Positions 17,253 to 26,350 are shown, numbered from the stretch's first letter. The stretch is DNA of 64,000 nucleotides from Curtobacterium flaccumfaciens (GCA_029689965.1 CP121450.1:1054001-1118000); one strand, 5' to 3'. The notes: generated by a model not told the origin, from the letters alone. Numbers and translations are program-made.

Positions 17253-18184
17253 ATGTCGATCGCGCTCACCTTGGCGGGCGTCATCCCGCCCCTCGCGACA
17301 CCGCTGACGGCGTCGGGCGACGTCGACACGCGATCACTCGAACGGCTCGCACGGCGGACGCTCGACGCAGGGGTCGCCGGCCTGTTCGTGCTCGGGTCGA
17401 CGGGAGAGGTCGCGTTCCTCACGGACGACCAGCGGACGACGGTCGTCGAGACCGTCGTCCGCGTCGCCGACGGCCGCGTGCCGGTCCTTGCAGGCTCGAT
17501 CGACATGACGACCCCGCGCGTCCGGCGGCACATCACGGCGGTGACGGCTGCCGGTGCGGACGCTGTCGTCGTCACGGCGCCGTTCTACACGCGGACGCAT
17601 CCTGTCGAGATCCGGCGGCACTTCCGGATGATTGCCGCGGATTCGTCGGTGCCGGTGGTCGCGTACGACATCCCCTCCGCGGTCGGCACAAAGCTCGACA
17701 CCGACACGGTCCTCGACCTCGCCGCGGACGGGACGATCAGCGCGGTGAAGGACTCCAGCGGGGACGACGTCGGGCTCCGCCGGCTCGTCCTCGGAGCACG
17801 GGACCGGGGATCGACGGATTCTCGATCCTCACCGGGTCCGAGCTGACCGTCGATGCGGCCCTCGGATTCGGTGTCGACGGGTGCGTGCCCGGTCTCGGCA
17901 ACGTGGACCCCGACGGGTACGTGCGCCTGTGGGAGGCGGCGCGCCGCAGCGATGCCGCGGCCGCCCGCCGCGAGCAGGAACGTCTCCTCGAGCTATTTGA
18001 CCTCGTCGATGCGGGCGCGCCCGCTCGCATGGGGAGGGGCTCGTCGGCGATCGGGGCGTTCAAGGCCGCACTTCACCTGCTGGGCGTGATCGACGACCCG
18101 CGGACCGCCGACCCGGCGGTCCCGCTGGATCCGGCTGAGACCGAGGTGGTCCGGGACCGTCTCGCCGTGGCCGGACTGCTCTGA
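17253..18184 (+). CDS. DapA/KdgD-family aldolase or dehydratase, frame break
   Basis: About 310 residues of the dihydrodipicolinate synthase superfamily. The glyoxylate loop G-S-T-G-E, the tyrosine of V-A-Y-D-I-P-S and the Schiff-base lysine of A-V-K-D-S-S-G-D are all present. In this setting it is more likely a sugar-acid enzyme (2-keto-3-deoxy acid aldolase or 5-keto-4-deoxyglucarate dehydratase) than a lysine biosynthetic one. Frame break near 17805. It is last in the operon; 18185-18228 before the IS3 element shows no gene. Confidence 0.85.
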
Positions 18185-18232
18185 GGGCGTCTTGCACCGC
18201 GCCGCACAGGCACAGCAGCACTTGGTGTGGAG

Positions 18233-19484
18233 GGGACTGCTGTCGGTTGAGTTGACTCGTTGGTTTAGGCCGCGAGTGCGACCTGTGGGTTGATGATTGC
18301 TTCGTACTCGATGGGCGTCAACTTCCCGAGCCCGCGCTGACGGCGCTTCCGGTGGTAGGTGCCCTCGATCCAGTGCACGATCGCGAGGCGCAGCTGCTCC
18401 CTGGACGCCCACCGCCGCCGATTGAGGACGTTCTTCTGCAGGAGCGCGAAGAACGATTCCATCGCCGCGTTGTCCGCGCACGCACCGACCCGGCCCATCG
18501 ATCCGAGCAAGCCGGCGTCCTCGATCGCTCGGACGAAGCGTTTGGAACGAAACTGGCTGCCCCTGTCCGAGTGAACGACCGTCCCGGTCGGGTTCCGGCG
18601 CGAGATCGCCATCTGCAGTGCCGCGACCGCGAGGGCGGACCGCATCCGGGAATCGATCGAGTACCCCACGATCCGGCGGGAGCAGGCGTCCTTGACGGCG
18701 CAGAGGTAAAGCTTGCCCTCGCTCGTGTTGTGCTCCGTGATGTCCGTCAACCAGAGCCGGTCCAGGTCCGGTGCGGTGAACGCCCGACGGACCCGGTCGT
18801 CGTGCACGGGCGGCCCCGCTTTCCGGTTCAGGCCGCGCTTCTTGGCATGCAGCGACCAGAGCCGCTGCTGGGAGCACAACCGCCACACGCGCCGCTCCGA
18901 GACCTGGTGGCCGGCAGCGGCGAGGTCGTCGGCAATGAACCGATACCCGAACGTCGGGTCGTCGCGGTGGGCGTCGACGGCGGCGTTGGTGAGGTGCGCG
19001 TTCTCCCAGTCGCGCTTCGACACGGGCTTCTTCCGCCAGGCATAAAACGCCTGCTTGGAGAAACCGAGCACCCGGCAGGTCACCGCGACCGGGATCCGGT
19101 CGGCGGCGAGTTCGAGGACCAGCGGGTACATCATTTTGGGAGGTGCGCTTGGGAGAGATACGCGGCGGCGCGGCGGAGGATCTCGTTCTCCTGCTCCAGC
19201 AGCCGGTTCCGTTTCCGCAGCTTCTCGCAGTTCGACGTTCTCCGTCGTCGTGGTCCCAGACCGGACCCCATCGTCGATGTCGGCTCGGCGGAGCCAGTTC
19301 GTCACGGTCCCCTCGGAGATCCCGAAGTCTTTCGCGACCTGCGTCAACGGGATCTCGCCGCGGCGCGCGACCGCGATCACGTCGCGTCGGAACTCCTCCG
19401 GATAGGGCTTGGCCATGATCGACATTCTTCCAGCGAGGAGCACGTCCTCACAGATCAGGAGTCAACCGAACCGACAGCAGTCCC
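18233..19484 (-). mobile_element. Complete IS3-family insertion sequence
   Basis: Terminal inverted repeats 18233-18258 and 19459-19484 match at 24 of 26 positions and begin GGGACTGCTGTCGGTT. The 4-base sequence GGAG is repeated directly outside both ends (18229-18232, 19485-19488), a target duplication. Length 1252 bases, normal for IS3. It contains orfA and orfB functions on the minus strand. Confidence 0.92.
18265..19416 (-). CDS. IS3-family transposase, orfA and orfB in one frame
   Basis: The N-terminal part is OrfA: M-A-K-P-Y-P-E-E-F-R-R-D-V, an HTH (Q-V-A-K-D-F-G-I-S-E-G-T-V-T-N-W) and, in an alternative frame, a leucine-zipper segment (R-L-L-E-Q-E-N-E-I-L-R). The OrfB integrase core has L-T-D-I-T-E-H, V-V-H-S-D-R-G-S-Q-F and the late D-N-A-A-M-E-S-F-F of the DDE triad. 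The normal IS3 arrangement needs a -1 shift at the orfA end. Here an extra base near 19225 scrambles the zipper but joins both parts in one frame. Confidence 0.88.
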   Translation of the reverse strand: MAKPYPEEFRRDVIAVARRGEIPLTQVAKDFGISEGTVTNWLRRADIDDGVRSGTTTTENVELREAAETEPAAGAGERDPPPRRRVSLPSAPPKMMYPLVLELAADRIPVAVTCRVLGFSKQAFYAWRKKPVSKRDWENAHLTNAAVDAHRDDPTFGYRFIADDLAAAGHQVSERRVWRLCSQQRLWSLHAKKRGLNRKAGPPVHDDRVRRAFTAPDLDRLWLTDITEHNTSEGKLYLCAVKDACSRRIVGYSIDSRMRSALAVAALQMAISRRNPTGTVVHSDRGSQFRSKRFVRAIEDAGLLGSMGRVGACADNAAMESFFALLQKNVLNRRRWASREQLRLAIVHWIEGTYHRKRRQRGLGKLTPIEYEAIINPQVALAA

Positions 19485-19488
19485 GGAG

Positions 19489-19662
19489 TGGCTTCTGCAC
19501 CATGTCGACTGGGTTCGCATGAGCTTGGAACAGTTCGGGGTCCGCTCTCAATCGATCGCGATCGACGTACCCCGCCGCCCGGTCGGCCCGCACCTCGGTG
19601 ATCGCTGGCTGCGCTACCGAGTCTCGTTGGCCGATGGTCAGCTGGACATCGACGGGTCCTGA
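19489..19662 (+). pseudogene. Unknown coding fragment downstream of IS3
   Basis: A frame of about 58 codons (W-L-L-H-H-V-D-W-V-R, later G-P-H-L-G-D-R-W-L-R-Y-R-V-S) with protein-like composition runs from the IS3 target site to a stop at 19662. With the IS removed, the frame would continue only a short way upstream. No family recognised; it may be the end of a gene cut by the insertion. Confidence 0.3.
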
Positions 19663-19865
19663 TCAAGCGTTCTCTACAGCTATAACCAGCGGGAGATTTC
19701 GAGTCTTCTCGACTGCGAACGGAGTCGGCTTCGTCGAATTAAAGCCACTACATGTAGTAGTGCTCGGCGTTGCGCCCTACCACATGTGCCATTGAGTGTG
19801 ATCCTGGATGTGGCCGATGGTGCAGAAATCCTGCGCTGGCGTAGCCGGGAAGGAACGCAGAGATC

Positions 19866-19988
19866 TTGACGAAGGGCAGCAAGGGGAAGGGTCAGTCGCG
19901 GAGTTCGATCACGGGGAAGTTCGTGAAGCACAGCTACGCGAAGTCGCACCCCAGCACGACGCAGACCTCGCACAAGAAGAGCAAGTAG
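19866..19988 (+). CDS. Small basic protein (40 residues)
   Basis: TTG start with GGAAGGA about ten bases upstream. The product is lysine- and serine-rich (K-G-S-K-G-K-G-Q-S-R-S, then T-G-K-F-V-K-H and a Lys-rich tail). From memory it resembles short conserved actinobacterial ORFs of the form S-R-S-A-V-T-G-R-F-V. It ends just before a shared hairpin terminator. Function unknown. Confidence 0.5.
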   Translation: MTKGSKGKGQSRSSITGKFVKHSYAKSHPSTTQTSHKKSK

Positions 19989-20014
19989 CAAGCGCCATTT
20001 AGCGGCAACTCGAC

Positions 20015-20039
20015 GGGGAGGGGCGCTGCGCCCCTCTCC
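20015..20039. terminator. Bidirectional hairpin terminator
   Basis: Arms 20015-20025 and 20029-20039 pair at 10 of 11 positions around a CTG loop. It lies between convergent small genes and could serve both. Confidence 0.7.
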
Positions 20040-20059
20040 GTTGCTTGCTCGAGATGTCG

Positions 20060-20179
20060 CTACTTCGCCTGCTTCGGAGGCTTGATCTGCGACGACGGCG
20101 GACGCACTGCCGGAGGGCGCTGAACGTTCGCTGGCTGGATGCCGAACTGGCCGTCCGGCTTCCGCGCCTTGTGCGTCAC
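20060..20179 (-). CDS. Small protein (39 residues) coupled to the next
   Basis: The GTG start overlaps the stop of the upstream small gene (GTGA). Product: T-H-K-A-R-K-P-D-G-Q-F-G-I and a tail P-P-S-S-Q-I-K-P-P-K-Q-A-K. The tail resembles that of its neighbour (T-S-Q-I-Q-P-P followed by K-Q-Q-A-K), suggesting a tandem duplicate. Function unknown. Confidence 0.45.
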   Translation of the reverse strand: MTHKARKPDGQFGIQPANVQRPPAVRPPSSQIKPPKQAK

Positions 20180-20334
20180 TTCGCCTGCTGCTTCGACGTG
20201 GCGGGCGGCTGGATCTGCGACGTCGACGTTCGCGTCGCGGGGCGGTACTGCACTCGAGCGGCCTGCATACCTCGCTCGGTCAGTCGCGAGCTCGCCGCTG
20301 ACTTCCGGTAAGTGCCTTTCGCTGTCTTCGCCAT
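20176..20334 (-). CDS. Small basic protein (52 residues)
   Basis: It has one of the best ribosome-binding sites in the window (AGAAGGAGG, 6 bases from the ATG). Product starts M-A-K-T-A-K-G-T-Y-R-K-S and ends S-K-Q-Q-A-K. No family recognised. Together with 20060-20179 it forms a two-gene coupled unit convergent with 19866-19988. Confidence 0.55.
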   Translation of the reverse strand: MAKTAKGTYRKSAASSRLTERGMQAARVQYRPATRTSTSQIQPPATSKQQAK

Positions 20335-20375
20335 GCTGCGCCTCCTTCTAGCATTATGACCGGGAGAGGGGTCCG

Positions 20376-21070
20376 ATGCCTACAAGTGCGCTGGGGGTTG
20401 CCTTCTACGTCTTCGCCCTGTTCCCCGGGGTCGCGTTCATCTTCGCCCGCGAGGGCCACCAGCCCGCAGTCAAACGCTCGGTGCTCCGCGAAACCGCCGC
20501 CCTGGTCTTCGTCAGTGCGGTCTGCGACGCGATCATCGCCGCGGCCGTGGCGCTCGTCTCGATCTGGTGGGGCACGCTCCGAGCACGACTCGGCGAAGTC
20601 TTCAGCGGGGATCTCAGCTGGGTGCAGAACAACGTGCCCGGAGCCGTCTTCATCGCCATCGGCGCAGCCGGCTTGGCAACACTGCTGGGTTACTTCCTCG
20701 GCTCCCAGTGGGCAGACACACACGGCCTGAGTCGCATCTGGAACTCCGCCATCCCCCGCGACACCTCCGCGTGGAAGAAGCTCTTTGACAGGGCCCCTGA
20801 GGACACCGTCGTCCAGGTAGCCGTCATCCTCAAGTCTGGCGCCTGGATCAGCGGAGAGCTTTACGAGTTCGATGCGGACCCGATCCGCATCCTCATCGAG
20901 CGATCGTTCTCACGCAGCCTCACTACAAGCCCGCGGACAGCGATGATGCCGCCCCGCTTGAAGGCGTGGACTGGATTGTGATCGAAGCAGGCGACATCGA
21001 ACAGCTGCAGGCTGCGTTCGTGCAGGTCGAAGGTGAGATCGAGGACACGTCCGAGAACAGTGACAGCTGA
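20376..21070 (+). CDS. DUF6338-like membrane protein, frame break
   Basis: About 231 residues. The N-terminal half has two or three membrane helices (V-A-F-Y-V-F-A-L-F-P-G-V-A-F, then a second around residue 50 and one near 95). The cytoplasmic half contains W-K-K-L-F-D and V-I-L-K-S-G-A-W-I-S-G-E-L-Y, the pattern I recall for DUF6338 proteins. The frame breaks near 20897; the continuation (P-L-E-G-V-D-W-I-V-I) ends at 21070. Nothing convincing is seen in 21071-21282. Confidence 0.6.
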
Positions 21071-21282
21071 CAGTCCCCTCCAACCGTTGCGATCAGGGTT
21101 GCCGGCGCGACGCTCGTGAGCGTCGCAACGGCAGCCGCGAGGTGTGCGACATCTCCGTGGCGAGTGCGTCTTGATATGCACCGAGCCACGTCACCGCCGT
21201 CATCTTGCGGATGTTCGCGCACCCTGGACACAGCCGGCTCACGCCGATGGGCGGGTCAGCCGTCCGCAGGGATGCTCCCCGC

Positions 21283-22247
21283 TCATGCTGACCGGTGCAA
21301 CGTTGCTCGAGGGAACTCGCCAAACGCTGCCTCGTAGTAGCCAGAGAACCTTCCAAGGTGGGCGAACCCCCACGCGGTGGCGATCTCGCCTACCGTCGTC
21401 ACGGTCGGATCCGCGTGCTGCAACGCGGTCCGGACGGCTTCGAGTCGCGCCTGACGGAGCGCCGTGATCGGCGGTGGTAGTTCTGCCCGGGCGAACGCTT
21501 GCTGCAGACCGCGTTGACTCAACCCGGCAGCGGCGGCAATGTCCGCCGATGTGATCGGCTCCGCGCAGTGATCCACGATGTACTGCATCGCCATCTGCGT
21601 CCGCCCAGGCGGCGCCAACGTCGTGACGTCGTTGTCCACGAACGCATCGAGGAGGAGCCTGCCGATTGACTCGGTCAGTACCGCACGCCTCGCAGGATCG
21701 GTGGATGTCAGCAGCAGCTCGGCGCCGCGGCCGCGAGCCGCCGCTGCAGCACGTCCAAGGCGTCCGGCCGAGCCTGCGTGTCGAAACAGAGCAGTCTGGG
21801 ATCGGCGCGCCGCCGCTCAGCGTCGAGGGCTTCGAGGAACGTAGCGTCGAAGTCAACCGCGTGCAGGACCACCCCTGCTGGGGCTTCCAGGGTGAACGCC
21901 CGCCCCGTCGGATACATCGCCGCGACACCAGGCGTCAGGACTTGTTCCTGGTCAGTGCCTGCGTCGATCGCTGCTGACCCGCCCTGCGCCCACGTCAAAA
22001 AGTACTGCCCGTCGGGTTCGATCCGACCCCACCGGTTCGCGGTCAACGCTGAGCTGCGCAACGTCATCGACACATCACCGACTGCCCGAACCCGGTACGA
22101 GAACGCCCGACCGACCGGTGTCAGCGCGACCCGGTGTGCGTTGTGCAGGTCCGCGTAGAACGCAGTCGCCTCATCAATGTCGCGCCCGGCCACATCGCGC
22201 CGCACAGCGCCGCCCTCGTGCGCCGCAGCAGCTCCTCCATCAGTCAT
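21283..22247 (-). CDS. AraC-family regulator, frame break
   Basis: The N-terminal ~175 residues form a cupin-like effector domain, and the C-terminal ~120 residues are the double HTH of AraC proteins (I-A-A-A-A-G-L-S-Q-R-G-L-Q-Q-A-F, later I-A-T-A-W-G-F-A-H-L-G-R-F-S-G-Y-Y). One frame break near 21712 separates them. Total about 320 residues, normal for the family. The target is unknown; no adjacent operon is obvious. Confidence 0.85.
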
Positions 22248-22310
22248 GTCCGCCTGATCCTAAGCACAGACGTCCATCGGCGAGCTCCTTGTGCAGTAGG
22301 TTCGACCGCC

Positions 22311-22332
22311 TCACTGACCGATCGGCTACCGG
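22311..22332. repeat. Palindromic repeat, site 6
   Basis: The right half CCGATCGGCTACCGG is perfect and the left half degenerate (17 of 22 overall). It lies upstream of the GNAT gene at 22365. Confidence 0.7.
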
Positions 22333-22364
22333 ACGGATGAGGGGACGAAGGCTACGGTGCTGGC

Positions 22365-22820
22365 ATGGAGCAATCGGGCGCTGCCGTTGAGACGTTGAAG
22401 GTCATTGATGATGCAGACGCGGCCGCGCTGGCGTCCCTTCTCGGCCAGTTGTCGGGGACCGCGACGTTCGATAGGTCGAGGCTCGATGCGATCGTTTCGC
22501 ATGATGCGACCGAGCTGCTCGTCGCACGCGTTGACGGGATGCTCATTGGCGCTGCCACTCTCGTAACGTTCCCTTTGCCGAGCGGGTGGCGTGGACACGT
22601 GGAGGACGTCGTTGTGGATCAGTCGATGCGCGGCCGTGGCGTCGCACGACTGCTGCTCCAGCGGATGACTGAGCTCGCGAAAGCCCGTGGGCTCCGTACC
22701 CTTGACCTCACGTCGCGTCCGTCGAGGGAATCAGCGCTGCGACTCTACGAATCCGTCGGATTCGTGCGACGCGACACCAACGTCCTCCGCTTCACGCCAG
22801 GCAATGGCGCTGCCCGGTAG
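22365..22820 (+). CDS. GNAT-family N-acetyltransferase
   Basis: 151 residues, intact. The acetyl-CoA-binding motif A is V-V-D-Q-S-M-R-G-R-G-V-A-R-L-L-L, and the C-terminal L-R-L-Y-E-S-V-G-F-V-R-R-D is the usual motif B. The stop TAG is embedded in palindrome site 7 (C-GG-TAG-CGG). The substrate is unknown. The gene stands alone between two palindromes. Confidence 0.88.
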   Translation: MEQSGAAVETLKVIDDADAAALASLLGQLSGTATFDRSRLDAIVSHDATELLVARVDGMLIGAATLVTFPLPSGWRGHVEDVVVDQSMRGRGVARLLLQRMTELAKARGLRTLDLTSRPSRESALRLYESVGFVRRDTNVLRFTPGNGAAR

Positions 22821-22825
22821 CGGAT
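22814..22825. repeat. Palindromic repeat half, site 7
   Basis: CCGGTAGCGGAT, the left half of the palindrome, containing the stop codon of the preceding GNAT gene. Confidence 0.55.
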
Positions 22826-22891
22826 TCTGACAGCTACTCTTGGAGCTCACAGAGCCGCCTGTTGCAACCACCCCTTGAAACCGCCCATCCC

Positions 22892-23386
22892 TCAGCGGAC
22901 CAATCTCACCGTGGTCTCGATCGGCCCGAAACTCGACGTGGCTCCGTCAGCGGCGAATCCGTTGCGTCGGTAGAACGAGTGCGCGCGAGGATTGTCGGCA
23001 GCGACCCACAGAGATGCCGAGCGCCGGCCGAGGACTGCGTTCAAGAGTGCTTGCCCCGCCCCTCCGCCGTGAGCGCGCGCGAGCACGTACAGCATCGTGA
23101 GTTCCTCTGGACGGACGGCGTCAGGCTCAGGTGTCTCGTGCGTCGCTGCGAACCCGATGATGCCCGAAGCGTCTTCGGCGACGACGGTCACGAAAGCGTC
23201 CTGCTCCAGGTTCGCCCGCCACATGTCGATGCGCCGATTGACGTCGAACCACGGATCTGTGTCGGGATCCGTGACGAACCGCCCGTACGTCTCTCGCCAC
23301 GAGGTGGCGTGGACGGCAGCGATGCCTTCTACGTCGACCACCTTTGCTGGCCGAATAACAATCGAGCTGGAGCTGTGCGCTTCCAC
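22892..23386 (-). CDS. GNAT-family N-acetyltransferase
   Basis: 164 residues from GTG 23386. I-V-I-R-P-A at the start, V-H-A-T-S-W-R-E-T-Y-G, the acetyl-CoA segment A-R-A-H-G-G-G-A-G-Q-A-L-L, and A-H-S-F-Y-R-R-N-G-F-A are the normal GNAT blocks. Motif A is slightly altered (G-G-G-A-G-Q instead of Q-x-x-G-x-G/A). Intact. Convergent with the previous acetyltransferase and bounded to the right by site 8. Confidence 0.85.
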   Translation of the reverse strand: MEAHSSSSIVIRPAKVVDVEGIAAVHATSWRETYGRFVTDPDTDPWFDVNRRIDMWRANLEQDAFVTVVAEDASGIIGFAATHETPEPDAVRPEELTMLYVLARAHGGGAGQALLNAVLGRRSASLWVAADNPRAHSFYRRNGFAADGATSSFGPIETTVRLVR

Positions 23387-23435
23387 CCCTCGACCGTAGC
23401 GATGGCGCAGGCATCGGCGAAAGCAGTCTGGGTCT

Positions 23436-23457
23436 CCCGTGAGCCGATCGGTCAGCG
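23436..23457. repeat. Palindromic repeat, site 8
   Basis: 17 of 22 positions match. On the minus strand it begins three bases before the last base of the hydrolase stop: TGA is followed directly by CCGATCGGCTC. Confidence 0.65.
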
Positions 23458-24246
23458 GGCGGTGAGGAAGTCGCGGAGCACTGCGCTCCACTGCTCGAAG
23501 GCGTCCAGATGCGCGTCGTGTGAGGCGCCGACAAGGTCGACGCGGCTGACACTTGCGCCACGGCGGACGAACTCCGTCTTCTCTTCCTCGGAGAACATGC
23601 CGCCGTCCGCGTACACGACGAGCGTCGGAGCGGCAACGCTCTCCCACTCGCTCCAACGCGGCGCCGCCACTTCCGTCATCGTTCGCACCATCACATCGGC
23701 AGCGAAGCGCGGATACAGGCCGTCGCTGCGCAGTTCGAGATCGGCAGCCCACGCCTGGGCTAATGGACCGTCCCCCAGCGCCGCACGCGCGTCCTCTCTG
23801 CTGGCGAACGGCACCGCCCAGGAGCGGAAGTAGTCGCCGAGAGCGGCGTGGTCCGCTTCAGAGCCGCTGCCTTCGTTTCCTTCCAGGAGCACCAGACGGC
23901 GAACCAGGCCCGGGTGGATCGACGCGACGAGCATCGCGGTGTGTGAGCCCATCGACTGGCCGACAAGGTCAACCGGCCCCTCCGACTCGGCCCTGATCAC
24001 GGAAGCGACGTCCTCGACGAATGCGGCGCGGGTGAGGTCGGTCGGCCTGCGGGTGCTGAGCCCGTGCCCGCGCTGGTCGATGAGGATCACCCTGCGCGGC
24101 GCGAGCGTGTGGGCGGTCGGGACGAACTCGCGGCTGCTGCCGGCGAGCCCGTGCAGGATGACGATCGCGGGGTCTTCTCCATCGAAGACCAAATACGAGA
24201 TCTTTGAACCGTCCGCGACGTGCACCGCGCGCCGTGCTCCATCCAC
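23452..24246 (-). CDS. Alpha/beta-fold hydrolase
   Basis: 264 residues, intact. The oxyanion segment is I-V-I-L-H-G-L-A-G-S-S, the nucleophile elbow G-Q-S-M-G-S, the acid region L-V-V-Y-A-D-G-G, and the catalytic histidine probably that of G-A-S-H-D-A-H. D-Q-R-G-H-G-L-S is the typical strand-4 signature. Function may be esterase, lipase or lactonase; the substrate is not predictable. Flanked by palindromes 8 and 9. Confidence 0.85.
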   Translation of the reverse strand: MDGARRAVHVADGSKISYLVFDGEDPAIVILHGLAGSSREFVPTAHTLAPRRVILIDQRGHGLSTRRPTDLTRAAFVEDVASVIRAESEGPVDLVGQSMGSHTAMLVASIHPGLVRRLVLLEGNEGSGSEADHAALGDYFRSWAVPFASREDARAALGDGPLAQAWAADLELRSDGLYPRFAADVMVRTMTEVAAPRWSEWESVAAPTLVVYADGGMFSEEEKTEFVRRGASVSRVDLVGASHDAHLDAFEQWSAVLRDFLTAR

Positions 24247-24278
24247 GCACCAACGCTACAGCAGCAGCGACCACGTGC

Positions 24279-24300
24279 CCGATAGCCGATCGGCTATCGG
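24279..24300. repeat. Perfect palindromic repeat, site 9
   Basis: CCGATAGCCGA followed exactly by its reverse complement. It differs from the consensus at positions 4 and 19, and the two changes compensate, so perfect pairing is kept. It lies between the starts and ends of two minus-strand genes. Confidence 0.85.
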
Positions 24301-24304
24301 GCCG

Positions 24305-24705
24305 TCAGAAAGGCCAGTCTTCGGGATGTCGGTACGGGACTGCGACGATCTGCGTGGCGTCGCGGTAGACGATGTGCCCTGGCGAGTGCGTTGCCAGCTG
24401 CGTCCACGGCACCTCGTATCGATCGAGGAGATCGAGATACAGCGCGGTCATCTCGAGGAGATCCCGGGCCTCAGCAACGAACCAGGAGCGTGCGCCGGGA
24501 TTGAGAGTCGCGTCGTAGCAGGCGGGGTCGATGGTCGCCGGATCGACGTAGGCCGCGGTCGCTTTCCGATTCGCGTCGAGCAGCCACGTCCGGTCTTCGG
24601 GGGTCAGCAGGCCATCGTCGCGGAGTCCGTTGGCGAGAGCGAACACCCCGGGAAGTGTCCACGCCGGTTGGGTACGGCGCTCTGGTACCGAACGAACTGG
24701 GTCAC
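24305..24705 (-). CDS. Conserved hypothetical protein, frame break
   Basis: About 133 residues from GTG 24705. Y-Q-S-A-V-P-N-R-R-G-H-F-P-G, then F-A-L-A-N-G-L-R-D-D-G-L-L and N-P-G-A-R-S-W-F are blocks I recall from an uncharacterised actinobacterial family. One G missing from a G-run near 24647 splits it. No catalytic motif recognised. It stops a few bases before palindrome 9. Confidence 0.6.
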
Positions 24706-24751
24706 GGCAGCGAGCGTACGAGAGGGCAGCACTTCATCGGAACCGAATCCC

Positions 24752-25563
24752 TTAGCGGGCGACGGTCGACGTGATTGCTGCCCATGCTGCTCGGCCGAGT
24801 GCGCGATCGGCATCTTCAGACCCACCGCGCTGCATCGTCTGCCCACCGGCGACGATCGTTTCACCGGGGAGGATCGTCCGGTGTCCTGCGTCCTCTCTCG
24901 AGACGAGGGTGGTCTCGCGGCCTGCATCCCGGCGCCGGACCCTGATGCGGTGAGCGCTTTCGGTGCTCGGCCAGACCTGATCGTCTCCGCCGGCCACCAT
25001 TACGAGCTGTTGAATCTGCTCCACAGGAATGACTGCCGCTTCGACGTTCGCGGGTGACCGCGCGTACGACTGCTCGTAGAGCGGCCGGAACCTCGCCGGC
25101 GTCTCTGGCACGTAGCTGTCCCACGCGAGCGGAACGAACGGCACAGGAACGCCCGCCAACGTCCAGTGGGAGCACTCGATCCCCGCGTGATCCTTCCACG
25201 GCCACACCACATCGGTCGGAGCGAATGCAATCACCCCGGCCACCGACTGCCGGTGCGCTCCAATCAGTAACGCAGCCTCCGCACCCAGCGAGGTACCCAC
25301 GACCCACACCCGATCGCTCACCGACTGCAGAGCGGTGACCCGATCAAAGAAGGTCTCCAAAGGGATCGCCCACGGCCCAGCATGCTGTCCAGGACCCCCG
25401 AACCAGCGGATGGACTCCGCCACAAAGCCGTGCTCCGCGAACGCCCGTGCCCGGTCGGAATCGACTCTCCCGCTTGAACCGGCAATCACCAGCGCGGCGT
25501 CCCCGAGGGATCGTTCGGGATGAATCGCACACCCTCCGGAGAGCCGAGCAAGATCTGCTGCAT
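24752..25563 (-). CDS. Acyl-CoA thioester hydrolase/BAAT C-terminal-like hydrolase
   Basis: About 270 residues from ATG 25563. The core V-I-A-G-S-S-G-R-V, R-W-F-G-G-P-G-Q and nucleophile elbow V-G-T-S-L-G-A-E-A-A-L match dienelactone-hydrolase/BAAT-C proteins. A frame break near 25505 is cured by one extra G in a run of four. Ser of G-T-S-L-G and a late His in E-D-A-G-H-R-T would complete the catalytic set. The substrate is unknown. Confidence 0.75.
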
Positions 25564-25624
25564 GGTCCCATCCTGGTCGAAGCTCGCGGCCAGCCACCCA
25601 CACGGCGTCAGCCCGGAACAGCAT

Positions 25625-25646
25625 CCGGCAGCGGATGGGCACACGG
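25625..25646. repeat. Degenerate palindromic repeat
   Basis: 16 of 22 positions match the consensus (CCGGCAGCGGA, then a weak right half). It lies between the divergent BAAT-like and methyltransferase genes. Confidence 0.4.
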
Positions 25647-25682
25647 GACACCTCTTGACACGTACTCGGTTATGGTCTGCTC

Positions 25683-26293
25683 ATGGGATCGGAGGTCTCG
25701 AGCTCGTACTCGCGCCGAGCCGCTGAGTACACCGAACGGCTGGGTTCGATGATGACGGTGCATCCATCCGATGCGCACCTCGTCTCGACCTGAGCGACGG
25801 GGGTCGAAGGCCCGCTGCTCGACGCCGGCTGCGGCCCGGGCCATTGGACGGCGTACCTCCGAGAGGTCGGCCATGATGCCCGGGGAGTCGACCAGGTCGC
25901 CGGATTCATCGAGCACGCCAAGACTCGCACCCGAGTGCGCCGGTTGCGGTCGGGAACATCGACGCACTCGACGACCCGGCCGATAGCTACGGTGGAGTCC
26001 TCGCCTGGTACTCGTTGATCCACCACGAACCGGAAACCATTCATCGTCCTCTGGAGGAATTCGCGCGCGTGCTCCGGCCAGGCGGCCGCCTGCTCGTCGG
26101 CTTCTTCGTTGCCGACAACGTGGAGCCGTTCGACCACGCTGTCGTTACCGCCTATCAGTGGTCGAGCGCGGCGCTCGGCAATGAAGTAGACGCTGCGGGT
26201 TTCGACATCGAGGAGACGCATACTCGAACGGTGTCGGCACCCACCCCTCGCCCGCACGGCGCGATCCTTGCCCGGCTCCGCACCACTGGCTGA
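25683..26293 (+). CDS. Class I SAM-dependent methyltransferase with nonsense codon and frame break
   Basis: The SAM-binding motif I is L-L-D-A-G-C-G-P-G-H-W-T. The post-motif region L-A-W-Y-S-L-I-H-H and R-V-L-R-P-G-G-R-L-L-V-G-F-F is typical. A TGA at 25792-25794 stands where related proteins usually have tryptophan, and the frame changes near 25940. Either two sequencing errors or a genuine pseudogene. The intact protein would be about 203 residues. Confidence 0.7.
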
Positions 26294-26350
26294 AGTCCGT
26301 ACGGCCGAGGATCGGCTCATGGCCAAACCGGAGTCAACCATGATGGTGCC

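Noticed and set aside
25655..25682. TTGACA as a -35 element for the methyltransferase gene
   Set aside because: No acceptable -10 element lies 16-19 bases downstream.
26291..26320. GATCGGCTCATGG after the methyltransferase stop as another palindrome copy
   Set aside because: Only the core octamer matches; too degenerate to list as a site.
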